A DNA stretch of 64,000 nt from Ecdyonurus torrentis (GCA_949318235.1 OX439131.1:47825422-47889421); one strand, 5' to 3'. Shown: positions 35,801-46,734, numbered from the stretch's first letter. A program made the numbers and translations. The notes: generated by a model from the letters alone, not told the origin.

Positions 35801-38800
35801 CATACAAGGCAATACCTGTTTGTCATTTTAACCATAAAATGTGGCTGAGTGCTGATTAAAGCTAAAAATTTACATGAATCAATAGTATAAAAGTCAGCCG
35901 ATCATTGTTTCGCCAACTTTAATTAAATATTTAAATTAGAAGGAATAGTCGCATCAGATTTTAACAACTTGTGAAATTGTTTTTGTACCTAGTAGATTCT
36001 CATGAGCCAGGGTGTCTGTGGACCTTTAACCCTTCAGTACTCCTACAAACTACGGAGAAAACTTGTAAAGTAAGCAACCTGCGCTATAATTTCTATTGTA
36101 GACCTGGAAATGGTGACGTCATGAATTCCTAAAGTTGCCTACTTTACAGTTTTTTTAAGCCCAGTTTGTGAGGCTACAGAAATGTTAATATGTGTCACAG
36201 CTTGTCCACGCGCGTGGAAGCTGGCGAGCTGTGACGTCATAAACCTGCATCTGTCATTTTGTGAATGTAAAATAAATTAGAAATTACAGTAATTACTGTG
36301 GCCAAATCAACGTTGATATTTAAAGGCATAGACAACATGAAAACATTTGCATTTACATAACAAAACACTTGATGGGACTTACATAAATAACATTAATTGG
36401 TCTCAAAACCCAACTGTAGCGCCGTAGCAGTGATCAGAAAATTTTGATTTATGCAACCCGCACAACATTTTTATACTAGTTTTTGCCTGTTTATGACATC
36501 ATAAACAGGAATATTCACGCAAATTGCATACTTTACATTTTTTTCAAGCTCTCTTGTGGGGCCACATTTACATTCTGGTAAAAAATACCATCAGTTTTGT
36601 AGATCCCATTTCGTGTTTAGAACATGTTGTTTCAATGTTTTCTATGCCTTTAAGTATATTAATAATAAGTAAAAATTTTATTAAGGCGTTGTGAGAGCTT
36701 GACAGCCCTGTTTTACAAAACCTTGACCACAACATTACATGAGATAATTACATAAGCAAAAATAACTAATACGAAATACATTTAAATTTTTTTTTTTAAC
36801 TGACTTTTTATTTTTATTTTTTTTAGAAAAAAAAATCAAGAAAATCATTTTTTTTTTCACGTTAGAATTGGTTATTTAAAACAAGAAACTTATATGCTAG
36901 ATATATATAAATATTTAAAAAAAGAATACATAATTATAAAATTTGAGAGAGAGATAAAAAAATTAAATAAATAAAAAATATATATATAGATTATAGAGTT
37001 GTACTTTTTTATATATAGGCAACATTTGTTTTATTTTTATTTTTTGTATTTTATTTTTTATATTTATATAGCAATTATTTCAATTTAATAAATTAATATT
37101 TAGAATATTGTTTATATTAAGGCGGTGGGGGACCGACTTGGACCGGAAATCGCTAAAAGAAGAACTATATTTTCCCAATCATTTTTTGTACATGATTCAA
37201 TTCCAATAAAACAAAAGAATAATTTTTAAATAAAATCAAGTAAATTTAAAATATTTTTTTTTTATACCAAAAAAATTTTAATAATTTTTTTAATTGTAAA
37301 AAAGTTTCTAATTTGAATAAAAATTTCCCGCTCAAATTTAAATTTCCACATTTACATATTATCTTTAAAGTGTAATAACTTAAATATTTGATCGTGTTTT
37401 TACATGTTTGACATAACTAAATTTTTAAGTAACATTTCTTCTTTACTTTGTGTTATTTATTATCATTCGCAACCGTCCTAGTTTGCGAGATATCAGTCGG
37501 TCCCCTACCCCCTTAAATAAGTTTAACAAAAATATGTATTAATTTAATGTATAATGTAATATGTAGAAAGATTTAAGTATATTAGGATATTAGACATGTT
37601 TCAATGTGTTCTATACTTTCATAACAGTTTTTATCAAAAACCGTTCTTTTTTTTTCCCCCTTCTTTCATTTTTAATAATTTTGATTGCAGGTATGTTTAC
37701 CTACGTCCAGACAATATTGACGTAATGTACGAGGCTTCTCAAAACCTTAACTTCAAATCACTGGAGGTCTCTATATTAATGGTAAATATATTTAATTTTT
37801 TACGTTATTGGTTTCATTCATGTTAAAGTCGATACCATAAGTGAGTGCTAAATAGCATTGGCCAGTATAGGAAAATGACTCATTTGGGCTAGTTTAAAAA
37901 TACTTTTCAATTTTTTTTAGGAGCATTGATGCCGTTAACGGATTGAATTAATTTTTAAAGTATACAAGAAAAATAATAATGACCAAAAAATAGCTAATTT
38001 ATATCAAAGAAAATAGCCAAAAAGTACGTTTGTCCTATGCGCTGAGCAATATTATTCATTGCTCAAGAAGAGCTTTTCGAATAGGCATTATTTACCTTTT
38101 TCTCACCCCAGTTGGGTAAAATTATTATTATTGTTATTAGTATTTAATTTTTTTTTCTTCAATTTGTACCATATGTTCCAATAAAGAATTATTATTATTA
38201 TTATGTATAAAAAGACAGATTAAAAATAAAATTATAAAACACACGGACAAAAATTAATACGTAATAATTAGTCTAACTCATTTTCAGTACAATTTGTTCC
38301 ATACAGCATAATTTATGCTATATTGCATAATGGCTATATTACTTAGAGCATAAATATTATGTTGCACAGCATAATTACTTGTGTTGTTTTATTTTTGCAT
38401 TATTTATGCTATAATGACATAAATGCATAGCATAAATTACGTAATTTAATGTTTCCGTGCAGTAACTTTGAAATACTAAATATATAATGACGAAAGCATA
38501 TATATAATATGCAATACTGTACTTACACAAGATAGTATAAATAAGCTAAATATTAAGTTCAGGTCGTTCAAATTTTTGTTTTAGAAAAGTTTTGGTGTTC
38601 ATAATATTAAAATATCAAGTATAAATGTGATTTATGGTTAAATGTTATTTTTAATATAATGTGTCAATTTTATTTGAGTGTATATACTTATTATCTAATT
38701 TAGAAATTATATTGTAGTTATTTAAAAATAACAATGTTAATAATATTATGAAATTTATAATTTTTTAGTATTTATTATTAACGATAATAGTTGCAAAATA

Positions 38801-40267
38801 TATATGTAAGTTCAATTTATTGTGTGGTGTAACTCTGTGCTGATTTTTGTTGTTTTTGTAATAATGTAGCCTTTAAAAATTATATTATCGTTTGTAAATA
38901 AGCCTCTGTATAAATTAAATATCTGGTCAAGGTTTTGTAAAATAGGGCTGTCAAGCCCTCACAACGCCTTAATAAAAATTATTATTATTATAATTAAAGA
39001 TAGGCTCACTAGGGTGTTGTGACGTCACGTGAATCGTTTTGTCCCTAAGGTTAACATTACATTTTCCCGAACAAGTGACGTCACAGCTGCACCGACCAGC
39101 CTGCCTAGAGTTTCAACGGTTTCTCTATAGGCTGTCATAGCAAATGCCGGGCTGTGTGTGGCCGGCTCGTGTGTACGGTTTCCATTTATTGAAAACTCCT
39201 TACCTGTCGATTTAAGTATTATTCACATGACGCGTAAATTTGACGCGCGTCAACGTACGCAACAAAGCTGGAATAATGTAAACAAATGGAGCGCGTTCAC
39301 ATGTAATTTTCAAAAACCATGTGAACGCGCTCCATTTGTTTACATTGTTCCAACTTTGTTACGCGCGTCGACGCACGTTGACGCGTGACAAATTTACGCG
39401 TCATGTGAATAATACTTAAGTGTTACGGTGTGATGTGATGTGTGTTACGATACAACAAAAAAAAACTTACCAAGGAAAAATGTCATTGTAATGTATGTGT
39501 TGTTCTTATCTTAAAGGAATAGACGAGAGAAAAACATTAACTATTACATCACAAAATACTTGATGGGACTTACATAAATAACTATAGTTTGTCTCAAATT
39601 TCAATTTATGCAACCCGCACAACATTTTCATACTAATTTTTGCATGTTTCTGACGTCATAAACATAAATAGTCACTTAAATTGCATACTTTTAAAGTATT
39701 TTCACGTTTTCTTGTGTGGCTACATTAACATTTTGGTAAAAATTGTCATCAGTTTTGAAGATATCTCATAACATCGTGTTTATTCATTAAAAGGCACATG
39801 TTGTCTTATGTGGTCTATGACTTTAAATGTTGCAGATGCTTATCAAGAGGACTGACGAGGTTGTGACAAGTGAATGCTGGCCTCGTGTGCACAATCAGAT
39901 GTTGAGCATGCTACTGGACCAAGAAGAACTTCACTTACAAAGGGAAGTTGACGTGCTAAGAGCTGTTGTTGAGTGGGGTCTGGGTGGCCGTGTTCTTCCA
40001 TTAATTGATAATCCTAATGCAGAAAATGAAGGTGACTCTTTGCTTAGAGCTAAGGTTCTGAAATATTTGGGACATATCAGAATCTATACATTTACTTTCG
40101 AAGATATAGGGATACTCTGGCAAGATAACAAATTCTGGGGTTTAATAAATGCAGAGGAATGTATCTACATTTTTTATATCAAGGTTGGGAACACTGACAC
40201 GGGGAAGCCTCAGATATTTTCCAAGTGCTCAAGAAAGCGTAATTTCACTAAGGAAATTGAAAATTAG
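30936..40267 (+). CDS. BTB-BACK domain protein (6 exons)
   Basis: Exons: 30936-31008, 31627-31769, 32707-32852, 34992-35123, 37691-37781, 39836-40267. All junctions are GT/AG and the joined length is 1017 nt, 338 aa plus TAG. Residues 1-58 are a low-complexity, Ser/Thr-rich tail. The BTB/POZ fold runs from FDVVSIYCDG (about 59-68) through ATLLARGSRYFARKLF, VLKLLVRFC, LLELARGAKTLDFDYLLALCE to about 190. The BACK-type helical region follows, with LLDQEELHLQREVDVLRAVVEWG at about 221-243. There are no kelch repeats; the protein ends after a short tail. BTB-BACK proteins usually act as dimeric adaptors for Cullin-3 E3 ligases; that role is inference here. The reading frame stays open upstream of the ATG to a possible acceptor at about 30894, so an earlier coding exon is possible. 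I do not recognise the specific orthologue. The bulk of the introns is MITEs, an hAT insertion and LINE 3' ends. Confidence 0.85.
31283..31613 (+). mobile_element. Repeat A, full length, at BTB exon 2 acceptor
   Basis: TATAGGGTATATCCGCATGA to CCACCCTATA. Ends 13 bp before the exon 2 start at 31627. Confidence 0.8.
31810..31975. mobile_element. Palindromic element in BTB intron 2
   Basis: GAAACTGTTCTTCTGAAATT with inverse AATTTCACAAGAACTGTTTTC, and ATCACGAACC with GGTTCGTGAT. Confidence 0.75.
31976..32540. other. BTB intron 2, poly(T)-rich
   Basis: T runs at 32083-32108 and 32235-32274. GTAAGTCAAGCTCCATCTACG at 32295 is shared with 22534, so part is a decayed copy of the 22.2-kb element. Confidence 0.5.
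32541..32682 (+). mobile_element. Repeat C, right half
   Basis: ATCGAATTTTCTGATCACTG to GGTCTATGCCTTTAA. Ends 24 bp before BTB exon 3. Confidence 0.75.
32930..33190. mobile_element. MITE related to the inner element at 22.3 kb
   Basis: GTAGAGAACTTACCAGAGAA and TCTCTGTTAAAGTTCTCTA ends, AGGCAGACTGCAA inside. Confidence 0.65.
33190..33545. mobile_element. Repeat M
   Basis: GTGACCGTCTGATATCTCGC to GGGCCAAGTCGGTCACCCT. BTB intron 3. Confidence 0.7.
33578..34810 (-). mobile_element. Repeat C split by the 889-bp hAT-like element
   Basis: Left part to 33688, right part from 34578, ending GGTCTATGGCT + TTAA. Intact copies elsewhere read CCGTAGCAGTGATC across the insertion point. Confidence 0.85.
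33689..34577. mobile_element. hAT-like non-autonomous element with 8-bp TSD, nested in repeat C
   Basis: 889 bp starting CAGGGGCGGATCCAGG and ending CCTGGATCCGCCCCTG, flanked by a perfect 8-bp duplication CGTAGCAG (33681-33688 and 34578-34585). These are hAT hallmarks. The interior is AT-rich with poly(C)/poly(G) near both ends and GCGCCTTCGGCGC-type hairpins. It carries no transposase ORF. It lies in BTB intron 3. Confidence 0.9.
35158..35283. mobile_element. Palindromic MITE in BTB intron 4
   Basis: GGCTGTAAGCTGCAACCTC and GCGTTGCAGCTTACGGGGG inverted; GTTAAACCTTAGTT against AACTACGGTTTAAC. Confidence 0.75.
35285..35485. mobile_element. MITE with CAAGATACTACATACAAGAT ends
   Basis: Both ends present and inverted. 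BTB intron 4. Confidence 0.75.
35486..36064. other. BTB intron 4, nothing recognised
   Basis: No repeat family or exon signal found. Confidence 0.45.
36065..36319. mobile_element. Repeat D
   Basis: AAAATAAATTAGAAATTAC and AACGTTGATATT with two TGACGTCA. Its GGATATTAGACATG end may be the block found at 37573-37600, beyond later insertions. Confidence 0.65.
36320..36653 (-). mobile_element. Repeat C with TTAA duplication
   Basis: TTAA + AGGCATAGACAAC to TTTCTATGCCT + TTAA. It lies at the end of a D element. Confidence 0.85.
36655..36750 (-). mobile_element. LINE-like 3' end
   Basis: ATTAAGGCGTTGTGAGAGC to AAAACCTTGACC, inverse of 38935-38990, with an AT-rich tail at the left. Confidence 0.6.
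36751..37124. other. AT-rich stretch
   Basis: No recognised feature. Confidence 0.45.
37125..37510. mobile_element. Repeat M, inverse
   Basis: GGGGACCGACTTGGACCGG to GCGAGATATCAGTCGGTCCC. BTB intron 4. Confidence 0.7.
37797..38082 (-). mobile_element. Repeat A, ends decayed
   Basis: TTTCATTCATGTTAAAGTCG through ATTGCTCAAGAAGAGC. Starts about 16 bp after the BTB exon 5 donor. Confidence 0.75.
38083..38224 (+). mobile_element. LINE-like 3' end
   Basis: CCATATGTTCCAATAAAG followed by ATT repeats. Confidence 0.5.
38225..38460. mobile_element. Repeat I
   Basis: AGCATAATTTATGCTATATT and CATAGCATAAATTACG; ends in TTTCCGTGCAG. Confidence 0.7.
38461..38995 (+). mobile_element. LINE-like 3' end, longer
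   Basis: GGTCAAGGTTTTGTAAAATA, CAAGCCCTCACAACGCC, TTAATAAAAATTATTATTA tail. Opposite orientation to 36655-36750, with BTB exon 5 between. Confidence 0.6.
39085..39211 (+). repeat. K repeat fragment
   Basis: GGTTTCTCTATAGGCTGTCAT through CTCCTTACCTGTCGAT, also found at 46525-46640 and inverted at 43568-43720. Confidence 0.55.
39212..39419. mobile_element. Long CpG-rich palindrome, probably Harbinger-like MITE
   Basis: Two arms of about 97 bp, almost identical, around a 14-bp loop near 39315. The ends TTAAGTATTATTCACATGAC are perfect inverted repeats. It shares the GACGCGTAAATTT core with the 13596 MITE. Inserted into a K repeat. A decayed half copy is seen at 40672-40795. Confidence 0.75.
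39511..39826 (-). mobile_element. Repeat C at BTB exon 6 acceptor
   Basis: TTAA + AGGAATAGACG to GGTCTATGACT + TTAA. Ends 9 bp before exon 6. Confidence 0.85.
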
Positions 40268-40384
40268 AGGACTGCAATAGAATAAGCTCTCTAGGAAGTA
40301 TTGTTCACGTGTGTCAGTGGATACATTAAAGACATAGAACAACTTTAACAAAAAAAAAATGTATAGTATCCTAGCATACATAAA

Positions 40385-40620
40385 TATCAACGTTGATTTG
40401 GCCGGAGTCATTGATTTATAATTTATTTTCCATTCATGATATGACAGATGCAGGTCTATGACGTCACCGCTTGCCTGTTTCCGTGCGCGTGGACTATAGT
40501 AAGCTGTGACGTCATAAACCCGCAGCTGCCAATTTTTAAATGTAAAATAAATTAAGAAATCAATGACTCCGGACAAATCTACGTTGATATTTAGGTATGT
40601 TTAGGATATTAGACATGTTT
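40385..40620. mobile_element. Repeat D, best copy
   Basis: AACGTTGATTTGGCCGGAGTC against GGACAAATCTACGTTGATATT, TGACGTCA at both subterminal sites. Confidence 0.75.
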
Positions 40621-41354
40621 TTTTGTTCTATGCCTACAAAATGGGAACATTGTACTCAAATGTAATTGATATGTAATTTTCAAAAACAATGTGAACGGTT
40701 ATATTTGTTTACATTGTTTCAACTTTTGTAAACTCGTGTTCTTTTTGTAACTCATGTAACTTTTTACATTACCATATGTGAACAATACAATGAGAAAAAC
40801 CTCATATAAAATTAAGCATTTGTTTGCAGAAAGCCATATGTCAGCTTTGTTATAGTTTTATCCAGCAGGGGAGCAGTTTAAAATACACATGTTTTTATTT
40901 ATTACCTTTACTATTTCATTAATGAGTACTTAGTATGGTAATGTTTTTTTGTTTAATGTCTTCTACGCTTTTAAAATAAAACAAGCAGATATTAAAGTCC
41001 ATTTACATTGAGTATTTTTGTTTCTTTAAACATTTTAAAGGCATTTTTGCTTTTTGGCAAATTATGATTTAATTAAATAAACTATTATCATGTTGATTTT
41101 TTTAGGTGTATGTTTTTGTTAATTAAAGTATGAATTATACGTTTTCTATAATGTCATATTTTTTCTTTAAAAAAAATTATAATAATAAAAAAAAGAGCCA
41201 ATTATGTGCAATGGTGCTGGATATTAAATTTTGTGTATTATGTGTTTTGGGATAACTAATAATACTACTATACAATTTACTTTATCATGTCAGCTGTATT
41301 TCTATAATAATAAAGTAATTTAACAAATTAAAAAAATATATATTATTATTTTAA
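40621..41354. other. Intergenic 3' of the BTB gene
   Basis: 40672-40795 is a decayed half of the 39212 palindrome. AATAAAGTAATT at 41308 is a possible poly(A) signal. Nothing else. Confidence 0.5.
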
Positions 41355-41697
41355 TTAAAGCCATAGACCACATAAAACATCATGTGCTTTTTAATGAATA
41401 AACACGTAATGGGATCTTCAAAATTGATGACAATTTTTACCAGAATGTTAATGTAGCCCCATGAGAGATCGTAAAAGTACTGTAAAGTATGAAAATTGCG
41501 TGAAAATTCAGGTTTATGACGTCAGATACATGGAAAAATTAGCATGAAAATGTTGTGTGGGTTGCATAAATCGAATGTTCTGATCATTGCTACGGGGCTA
41601 CTGTTGGGTTTTGAGACAAACTAAAGTTATTTATGTAAATCCCATCAAGTTTTTTGTGATATAAATGCTTATGTTTTTCTCTGGTCTATTCCTTTAA
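41355..41697 (+). mobile_element. Repeat C with TTAA duplication
   Basis: TTAA + AGCCATAGACC to GGTCTATTCCT + TTAA. Confidence 0.85.
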
Positions 41698-42082
41698 ACA
41701 ATTAAGTTTAAAAAAATCATAATATACAGTAAACAAGCCAAAAAAAAAGTAATAATAATAATGTACTATAATAATTTAGGTATATTTATGAGACTTTGAA
41801 TTTCACCATAAAAAAAATTAAGGAATGGTCTACCCCAGGTGGTGACCATAGAAATTGCATTTTGTTTACCTAATATAAAATATCTTGGGTTGAGATAGCA
41901 AGTTGTCAAAAAAAAAAATTACTAACATGAAATTTAATTGGTCACTCGCTCACTCACTCATTCATTCAATCTCCTACAATTTTTAATGATACTGCGCCGT
42001 ACTACAGCTTTGCTGAACAAGTTGCCTACTCTTCAGTTGTCGAACCTGAATCTGAAGTCGAACGTCGTGTGGACAACTTACT
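41698..42082. other. Intergenic, nothing recognised
   Basis: AT-rich, with a CACTCGCTCACTCACTCATT simple stretch at 41943. Confidence 0.45.
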
Positions 42083-42342
42083 TTATAAACCGATTGCACT
42101 CATATTTAAGAGCCGCCATTTGATTGGTCTGGACTACATAGGCCAGTATAGGATAAACTTAATTTTTATAATATAAATAATAAAAGAAGCTTCAAACTTC
42201 AATCAAAGCCATTTCCTAATAATATAAATTCGACAGAAAAATTCGTTCAGTTGAAATAAACTCTTTTTATGTTGAAAATTAGGAGAAATGATGTTTCCCC
42301 TATGCTGGACAATGTATTAGGCACCACAAACATGGCGACACA
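42083..42342 (+). mobile_element. Repeat B
   Basis: TATAAACCGATTGCACTC through CACAAACATGGCGACACAG. Followed at once by an E element. Confidence 0.75.
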
Positions 42343-42344
42343 GT

Positions 42345-42620
42345 GCAACACCTTGATTTTGTATTTATTTTCATTTTAACAGTTATTTCACGTATATGAC
42401 GTCACAGTGTAACGCCGCCAATCACAGTCACCGCTCTGGTCACGTGATAAATTTAAGCCCCTCTCTTAAGTTCTTTGCACGCCACCTTGGCCCCATTGGT
42501 ACATTGTGACGTCAAAATGAAGATAAGTGAAAATAAATACAAAATCAACGTGTTGGTGTCTAATTCAAGGATAATAAGGTATGGTAATTATCAATCTAGT
42601 ATTCTAAATGATAAAAAGGT
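42345..42620. mobile_element. Repeat E
   Basis: TTGATTTTGTATTTATTTTC to TAATTATCAATCTAGTATTC; two TGACGTCA. Confidence 0.75.
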
Positions 42621-42651
42621 AACTTGACAAGGTCTTTAAGTTCTAAAGGGT

Positions 42652-42735
42652 CTATGCATTCATGTTAAAGTCGACGCCATGTTGGATCACTCAATAACAT
42701 CGGCAGCATAGGAAAAAAACTCATTTTCACAGTTC
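42652..42735 (-). mobile_element. Repeat A fragment
   Basis: GGGTCTATGCATTCATGTT and CGACGCCATGTTGGATCAC; only the left quarter. Confidence 0.65.
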
Positions 42736-42784
42736 AATTTGTTTAAAATAAATTAGTTTGTATTTAAATATAAATGTAATTCAA

Positions 42785-42930
42785 TTCAAAATAGGCTTTA
42801 TTGTATAAAAACACATTACATCAAATACATGTTTGGGTTTAAGTCATACGACTCTGTAACCAATTCAGCCAAAGGGGAAATTACATAATTATGATACTAT
42901 AATACAATCATGGGCACGCCTTAAATATTA
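42785..42930 (-). mobile_element. LINE-like 3' end
   Basis: ATAGGCTTTATTGTATAAAA then GTTTGGGTTTAAGTCATACG; an inverse AATAAAG at the left fits a minus-strand copy. Confidence 0.5.
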
Positions 42931-43134
42931 GAGGTAGGCAATGTGTTTCACTGCAGAGCTGAAGGAGTGGCCTACCTTGCCAGGCGCTTCAGTAACAGCG
43001 AGGCTCCTGAATCCCGCGAGACACACCAGATGTTATGTGAAGAAATATCTGTGTCGCGCGGCTCTGGTTTTGATTTTTATCTATATTAAATTAGTTTTAA
43101 TAAATTATTTTAATAAATAATTTTATTTTTAACT

Positions 43135-43730
43135 AGTTTATTTATTGTATATATATATTATGAGTTCTTTTCTTTCTTCTTCTGAAACACCAACACCCGA
43201 ATCCTACGAGATTCAAGGTGAAGATGAGAATAATCCAGTACCAATTATGTCAGAAACTGTAGGTGGTATATAGAGGGATCACAAACTAAGCACTTTGCGC
43301 ACGATGTTAGCTGTGCCAAGAACTGCAGCTTTCTGCATGACACGTAAATGCCTAGCTGTCCTCGAAGTTCAACTTTTCTCTTGCTGTTAACCAATCTTTG
43401 CTAATCAGACCATTCACAGAAACTACAACAGGGACAATTTCAACACTTCTCAGCCAATACGTATCCTTCCTTCATTATTTTTATTATTATTATTATTTTT
43501 TTTTTTTATTATTTTTTTTTTCCATATTGTGTTATCGTGCTACACCCATCCCAGTCCCAGTCAAGGCATTGTCGTATCGACAGCTAAGGAATTTCCAATA
43601 AATTGAAACCGCACACACGGATCAGTCACGGCCCAAGTACACAGCCCGTTATTAGCCATGACAGCCTAGAGAAACCGTAGAAACGTCTAGGCAGACTGGT
43701 CGATGCAATCACATCCCGACGCGTCGTCTT
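43135..43730 (+). repeat. K repeat, longest copy
   Basis: Combines the part seen at 13.5 kb with, after an internal poly(T), the inverse of the part seen at 39.1 and 46.5 kb. A short open frame starts at the ATG near 43161 and ends at TAG after VGGI. No known family recognised. Confidence 0.6.
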
Positions 43731-44500
43731 GGAATGCATGTACCATGCATCGTGCATCGTGTTGTGCTCTCACACTTCACGTACACACCCAGCAGGGGCT
43801 CGAACCTATACTTGGTGATGAGCAGTCTTGTAGTATTTAACATAAAATCGTTAACGTTAAGTCAACTTGTTATTTCTATAATATACATAGATTAACAATA
43901 TTGCAAAAAGTAACGTTGTACAGTATATTGATTAACAAAAATTGAAGTTAACATAGCGATAACTATAACGTTACATTTGAAAAGAAATTTTTACTTTATA
44001 CTGATTGAAAAAAAATTTTCAACTGACGAGGAGAGAGAAATATTAAATAAAATTAACCTTGAATTTATAAATGAGCAATAATATAGGTATAAAATATTAA
44101 CTTTATAAATCATATGAATTTATCTTATTTGAATTTATTTGAATATCTGAATTTAAACCTTATGAATAAATCATAAAAAATACATCTCGACTAAAAAAGC
44201 TGTTAACGTTATAATTAACTCAAATTAACGTTAAAGGTAACGTTTTAGTTAGGGACATATAAGAGTTAACGTTACACGTAAAAAAATTACTATTAATGTC
44301 AGGTACATGAACCTGTATTTTGCAATAGGTACACTTGAATTTGTAACAGGTAGTTATAAAACTACAATACCACTTAATCTAAGTGAGTCACACCTTTATT
44401 GTTGCACATTGCACCTGCATTAGGTATTATTGTAGTATAATAATACCTGTGTTCTACCTTATATGTCTACCTATTACATTGTTAGTATTAATTTTAGTTT
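43731..44500. other. Intergenic AT-rich DNA
   Basis: Several TTAACGTTA-type stretches; no gene or known family. Confidence 0.5.
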
Positions 44501-45133
44501 TATAGACCCCTTTCACATGCTTGCGCTTTGTCGCCATGTTTGTGATGCCTAAAGCATTAATAATAATAATTAACGGCTTTTATTGGGCGAAATCAGGCAT
44601 ACAACTTCTCAATTTAACCCAACTGTTTTACAGTACAGTCAGTTACAATATATAACAATTAATAGTGTTAGACATATAATGTTAATAAAAAAAATGAATT
44701 AAAAATATTATGTTGACAAAATTTCACTAAAATTAGTTCATTTATAAACCAAATATTTTAATTTAAAGTTTTCCTTTCACTAAATTACATGACTGAGAAT
44801 ATATTTACATTTAATATTTATTAAAAAATTGAAAAGAAAATTGATAATACATAAATACATTGAGAATTTTTTATTGAGAATATTAATATTAAGCATAGTC
44901 CAGCATAGGGAAAACGTTATTTTCCCTTATTTTTCACATAAATAAAAGTTTATATTAAAGCATTTTTCTCATGTTCTTCCTGTTTATTAGGACCTCCAAA
45001 TAAGGCTTTGATTGAGGTTTTAAGCTTTGTTTGCTATTAAAAAAATAATAATAATGACGTTTACCCTATGCTGGTCTGTATATTCCTAACCAACAAAATG
45101 GTGGCTTTTAAATATGAGTGCAACCTTTCTATA
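44501..45133 (-). mobile_element. Repeat B interrupted by a LINE 3' fragment
   Basis: 44501-44567 (TATAGACCCCTTTCACATGC) and 44893-45133 (to GAGTGCAACCTTTCTATA) are the two halves, split by 44568-44892. Confidence 0.75.
44568..44892 (-). mobile_element. LINE 3' fragment inserted in repeat B
   Basis: TTAACGGCTTTTATTGGGC then AACCCAACTGTTTTACAGT, also seen at 47832. An AAGCAT-like duplication flanks it and an AAT/ATTA-rich tail lies at the left, fitting minus-strand retrotransposition. Confidence 0.55.
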
Positions 45134-45521
45134 AGAAGTTAACGTTATAGACAATTTAGGTAACGACTACAAGACTTTTTTTTTTTTTTTTTTTTTTTTA
45201 ACGAATGAGGCCCCACGCACGCTGCATTCAGTAACGGACATCCATTACAATAGTTCAACAATATTTGCTAATTTTTCTGTGATGAGTGAACAGTTACGAG
45301 TCAGGTGCCTTCACCATTCGGCCATACCAGCTCGGTAATACAGGCTTCATACATTTTTATGCGATTATTAAACAAATCAAAATAATACAATAGTCCTCAC
45401 TCTCACAGACCGCAGACACATAACATTCTACAATGCTTCTTACCGGCAGTGACGTAGCACCAATCATAACACAAAGCGTTAGAAAAACACGTAGAACTCT
45501 TTATTTAACATTACGTTTATA

Positions 45522-45555
<34 letters not shown>

Positions 45556-45989
45556 TTAAAATTTTTTGCGATTTATGAGCAAATTATTGCACTGAGTTTG
45601 GAAAAATAATAGCTGATGGATACAATATAGGCAAAGGTGTTTTAAGTCAATTATTATTTTTTATTATTTCTATTATCGGTAAGTAGTATTTTAAAACTTT
45701 GCATAGCTTATGCGTGTGTTCTTTCTCTCTCTCTCTCTCTCTCGCTCTCCCCACAATTTTTTTATTCGACAAACGGTACATACCTTACAGTTGATTTAGA
45801 ACCACGATGATGGTTACTGAACAAATATCATATCTGATCACGATCGCAATCTTGGCGACCACAATCACGTGACCACAAAGTGACTTGTACGTGTGTGTGT
45901 GTGCTGATGACAATGGCACGTGAACTACTTGATCCATCAGCGTGATCAAAATACTGATGGGCGGTCTAATAATGTCTTAATAAGAAAAC
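45134..45989. other. Intergenic DNA with a short dispersed repeat
   Basis: TGCTTCTTACCGGCAGTGAC then GTAGCACCAATCA at 45434 recurs at 51930 and 61750. Poly(T) at 45177 and 45528, (CT)n at 45724. Confidence 0.5.
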
Positions 45990-46139
45990 ACATAATATCG
46001 ATGCTGTTATGTGAGACAAATAATGTAACCGATTTCCCAAAAGAAAATATCTAAAAACAAAGTTTGTCCTATGCTGAGCAATGTTATTCATTACTCCAAT
46101 ATGGCGTACAATTAAGACGTCATGTGCATACACCCTTTA
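45990..46139 (-). mobile_element. Repeat A fragment
   Basis: Right half only: GTCCTATGCTGAGCAATG, ACTCCAATATGGCG, CATACACCCTTTAT. Confidence 0.7.
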
Positions 46140-46169
46140 TAACAATGTAATTATTTATTATACCGTCAC

Positions 46170-46524
46170 TTAAAGCCATAGACCGGATAGACCACTTAAA
46201 ACAAAATGTGCTTTTTAATGAATAAACACGAAATGGGATTTTCAAAACTTATGACAATTTTTACCAGAATGTTAACGTAGCCCCACGAGAGAGCGTGAAA
46301 AAACTGTAAAGTATGCAATTTGCGTGAAAATTCATGTTTATGACGTCAGAAACATGCAAAAATTAGTATGCAAATGTTGTTTGGGTTGCATCAATCGAAT
46401 TTTCTGATCACTGCTACGGAGCTACAGTTGGGTTATTATGAGACAAACTAAAGTTATTTATGTAAGTCCCATCAAGTGTTTTGTGATATAAATGCTTATG
46501 TTGTTCTCTGGTCTATTCCTTTAA
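46170..46524 (+). mobile_element. Repeat C with TTAA duplication
   Basis: TTAA + AGCCATAGACC to GGTCTATTCCT + TTAA, with a short extra GGATAGACCACTT-like duplication near the left end. Confidence 0.85.
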
Positions 46525-46715
46525 GGCACGGTTTCTCTAGGCTGTCATGGTGAATGCCGGGCTGTGTACTTAAGCCATGGCCGGCCCGTGTGCGCTTTTC
46601 CATTAATTTGGAAAGTCCTTACCTGTCGATAAGACAAAATCTTGACTGGGACTGGGATTGGTGTAGCACGATAACACAATATGGCAAGCAAAAAAAAAAA
46701 AAAAAAAAAAAAAAA
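46525..46715 (+). repeat. K repeat fragment ending in poly(A)
   Basis: Same block as 39085-39211, continuing through TTGACTGGGACTGGGATTGG and ending in a run of A at 46690-46713. It directly follows a C element. Confidence 0.55.
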
Positions 46716-46734
46716 CAACTTATGCACGGAAAGG

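Noticed and set aside
39827..39835. Earlier Met (MLQMLIK) before the last BTB exon
   Set aside because: Those codons are the intron end TTGCAG; the preceding exon joins in phase at 39836.
40229..40576. 115-aa minus-strand ORF
   Set aside because: Crosses the BTB 3' end and repeat D; no domain.
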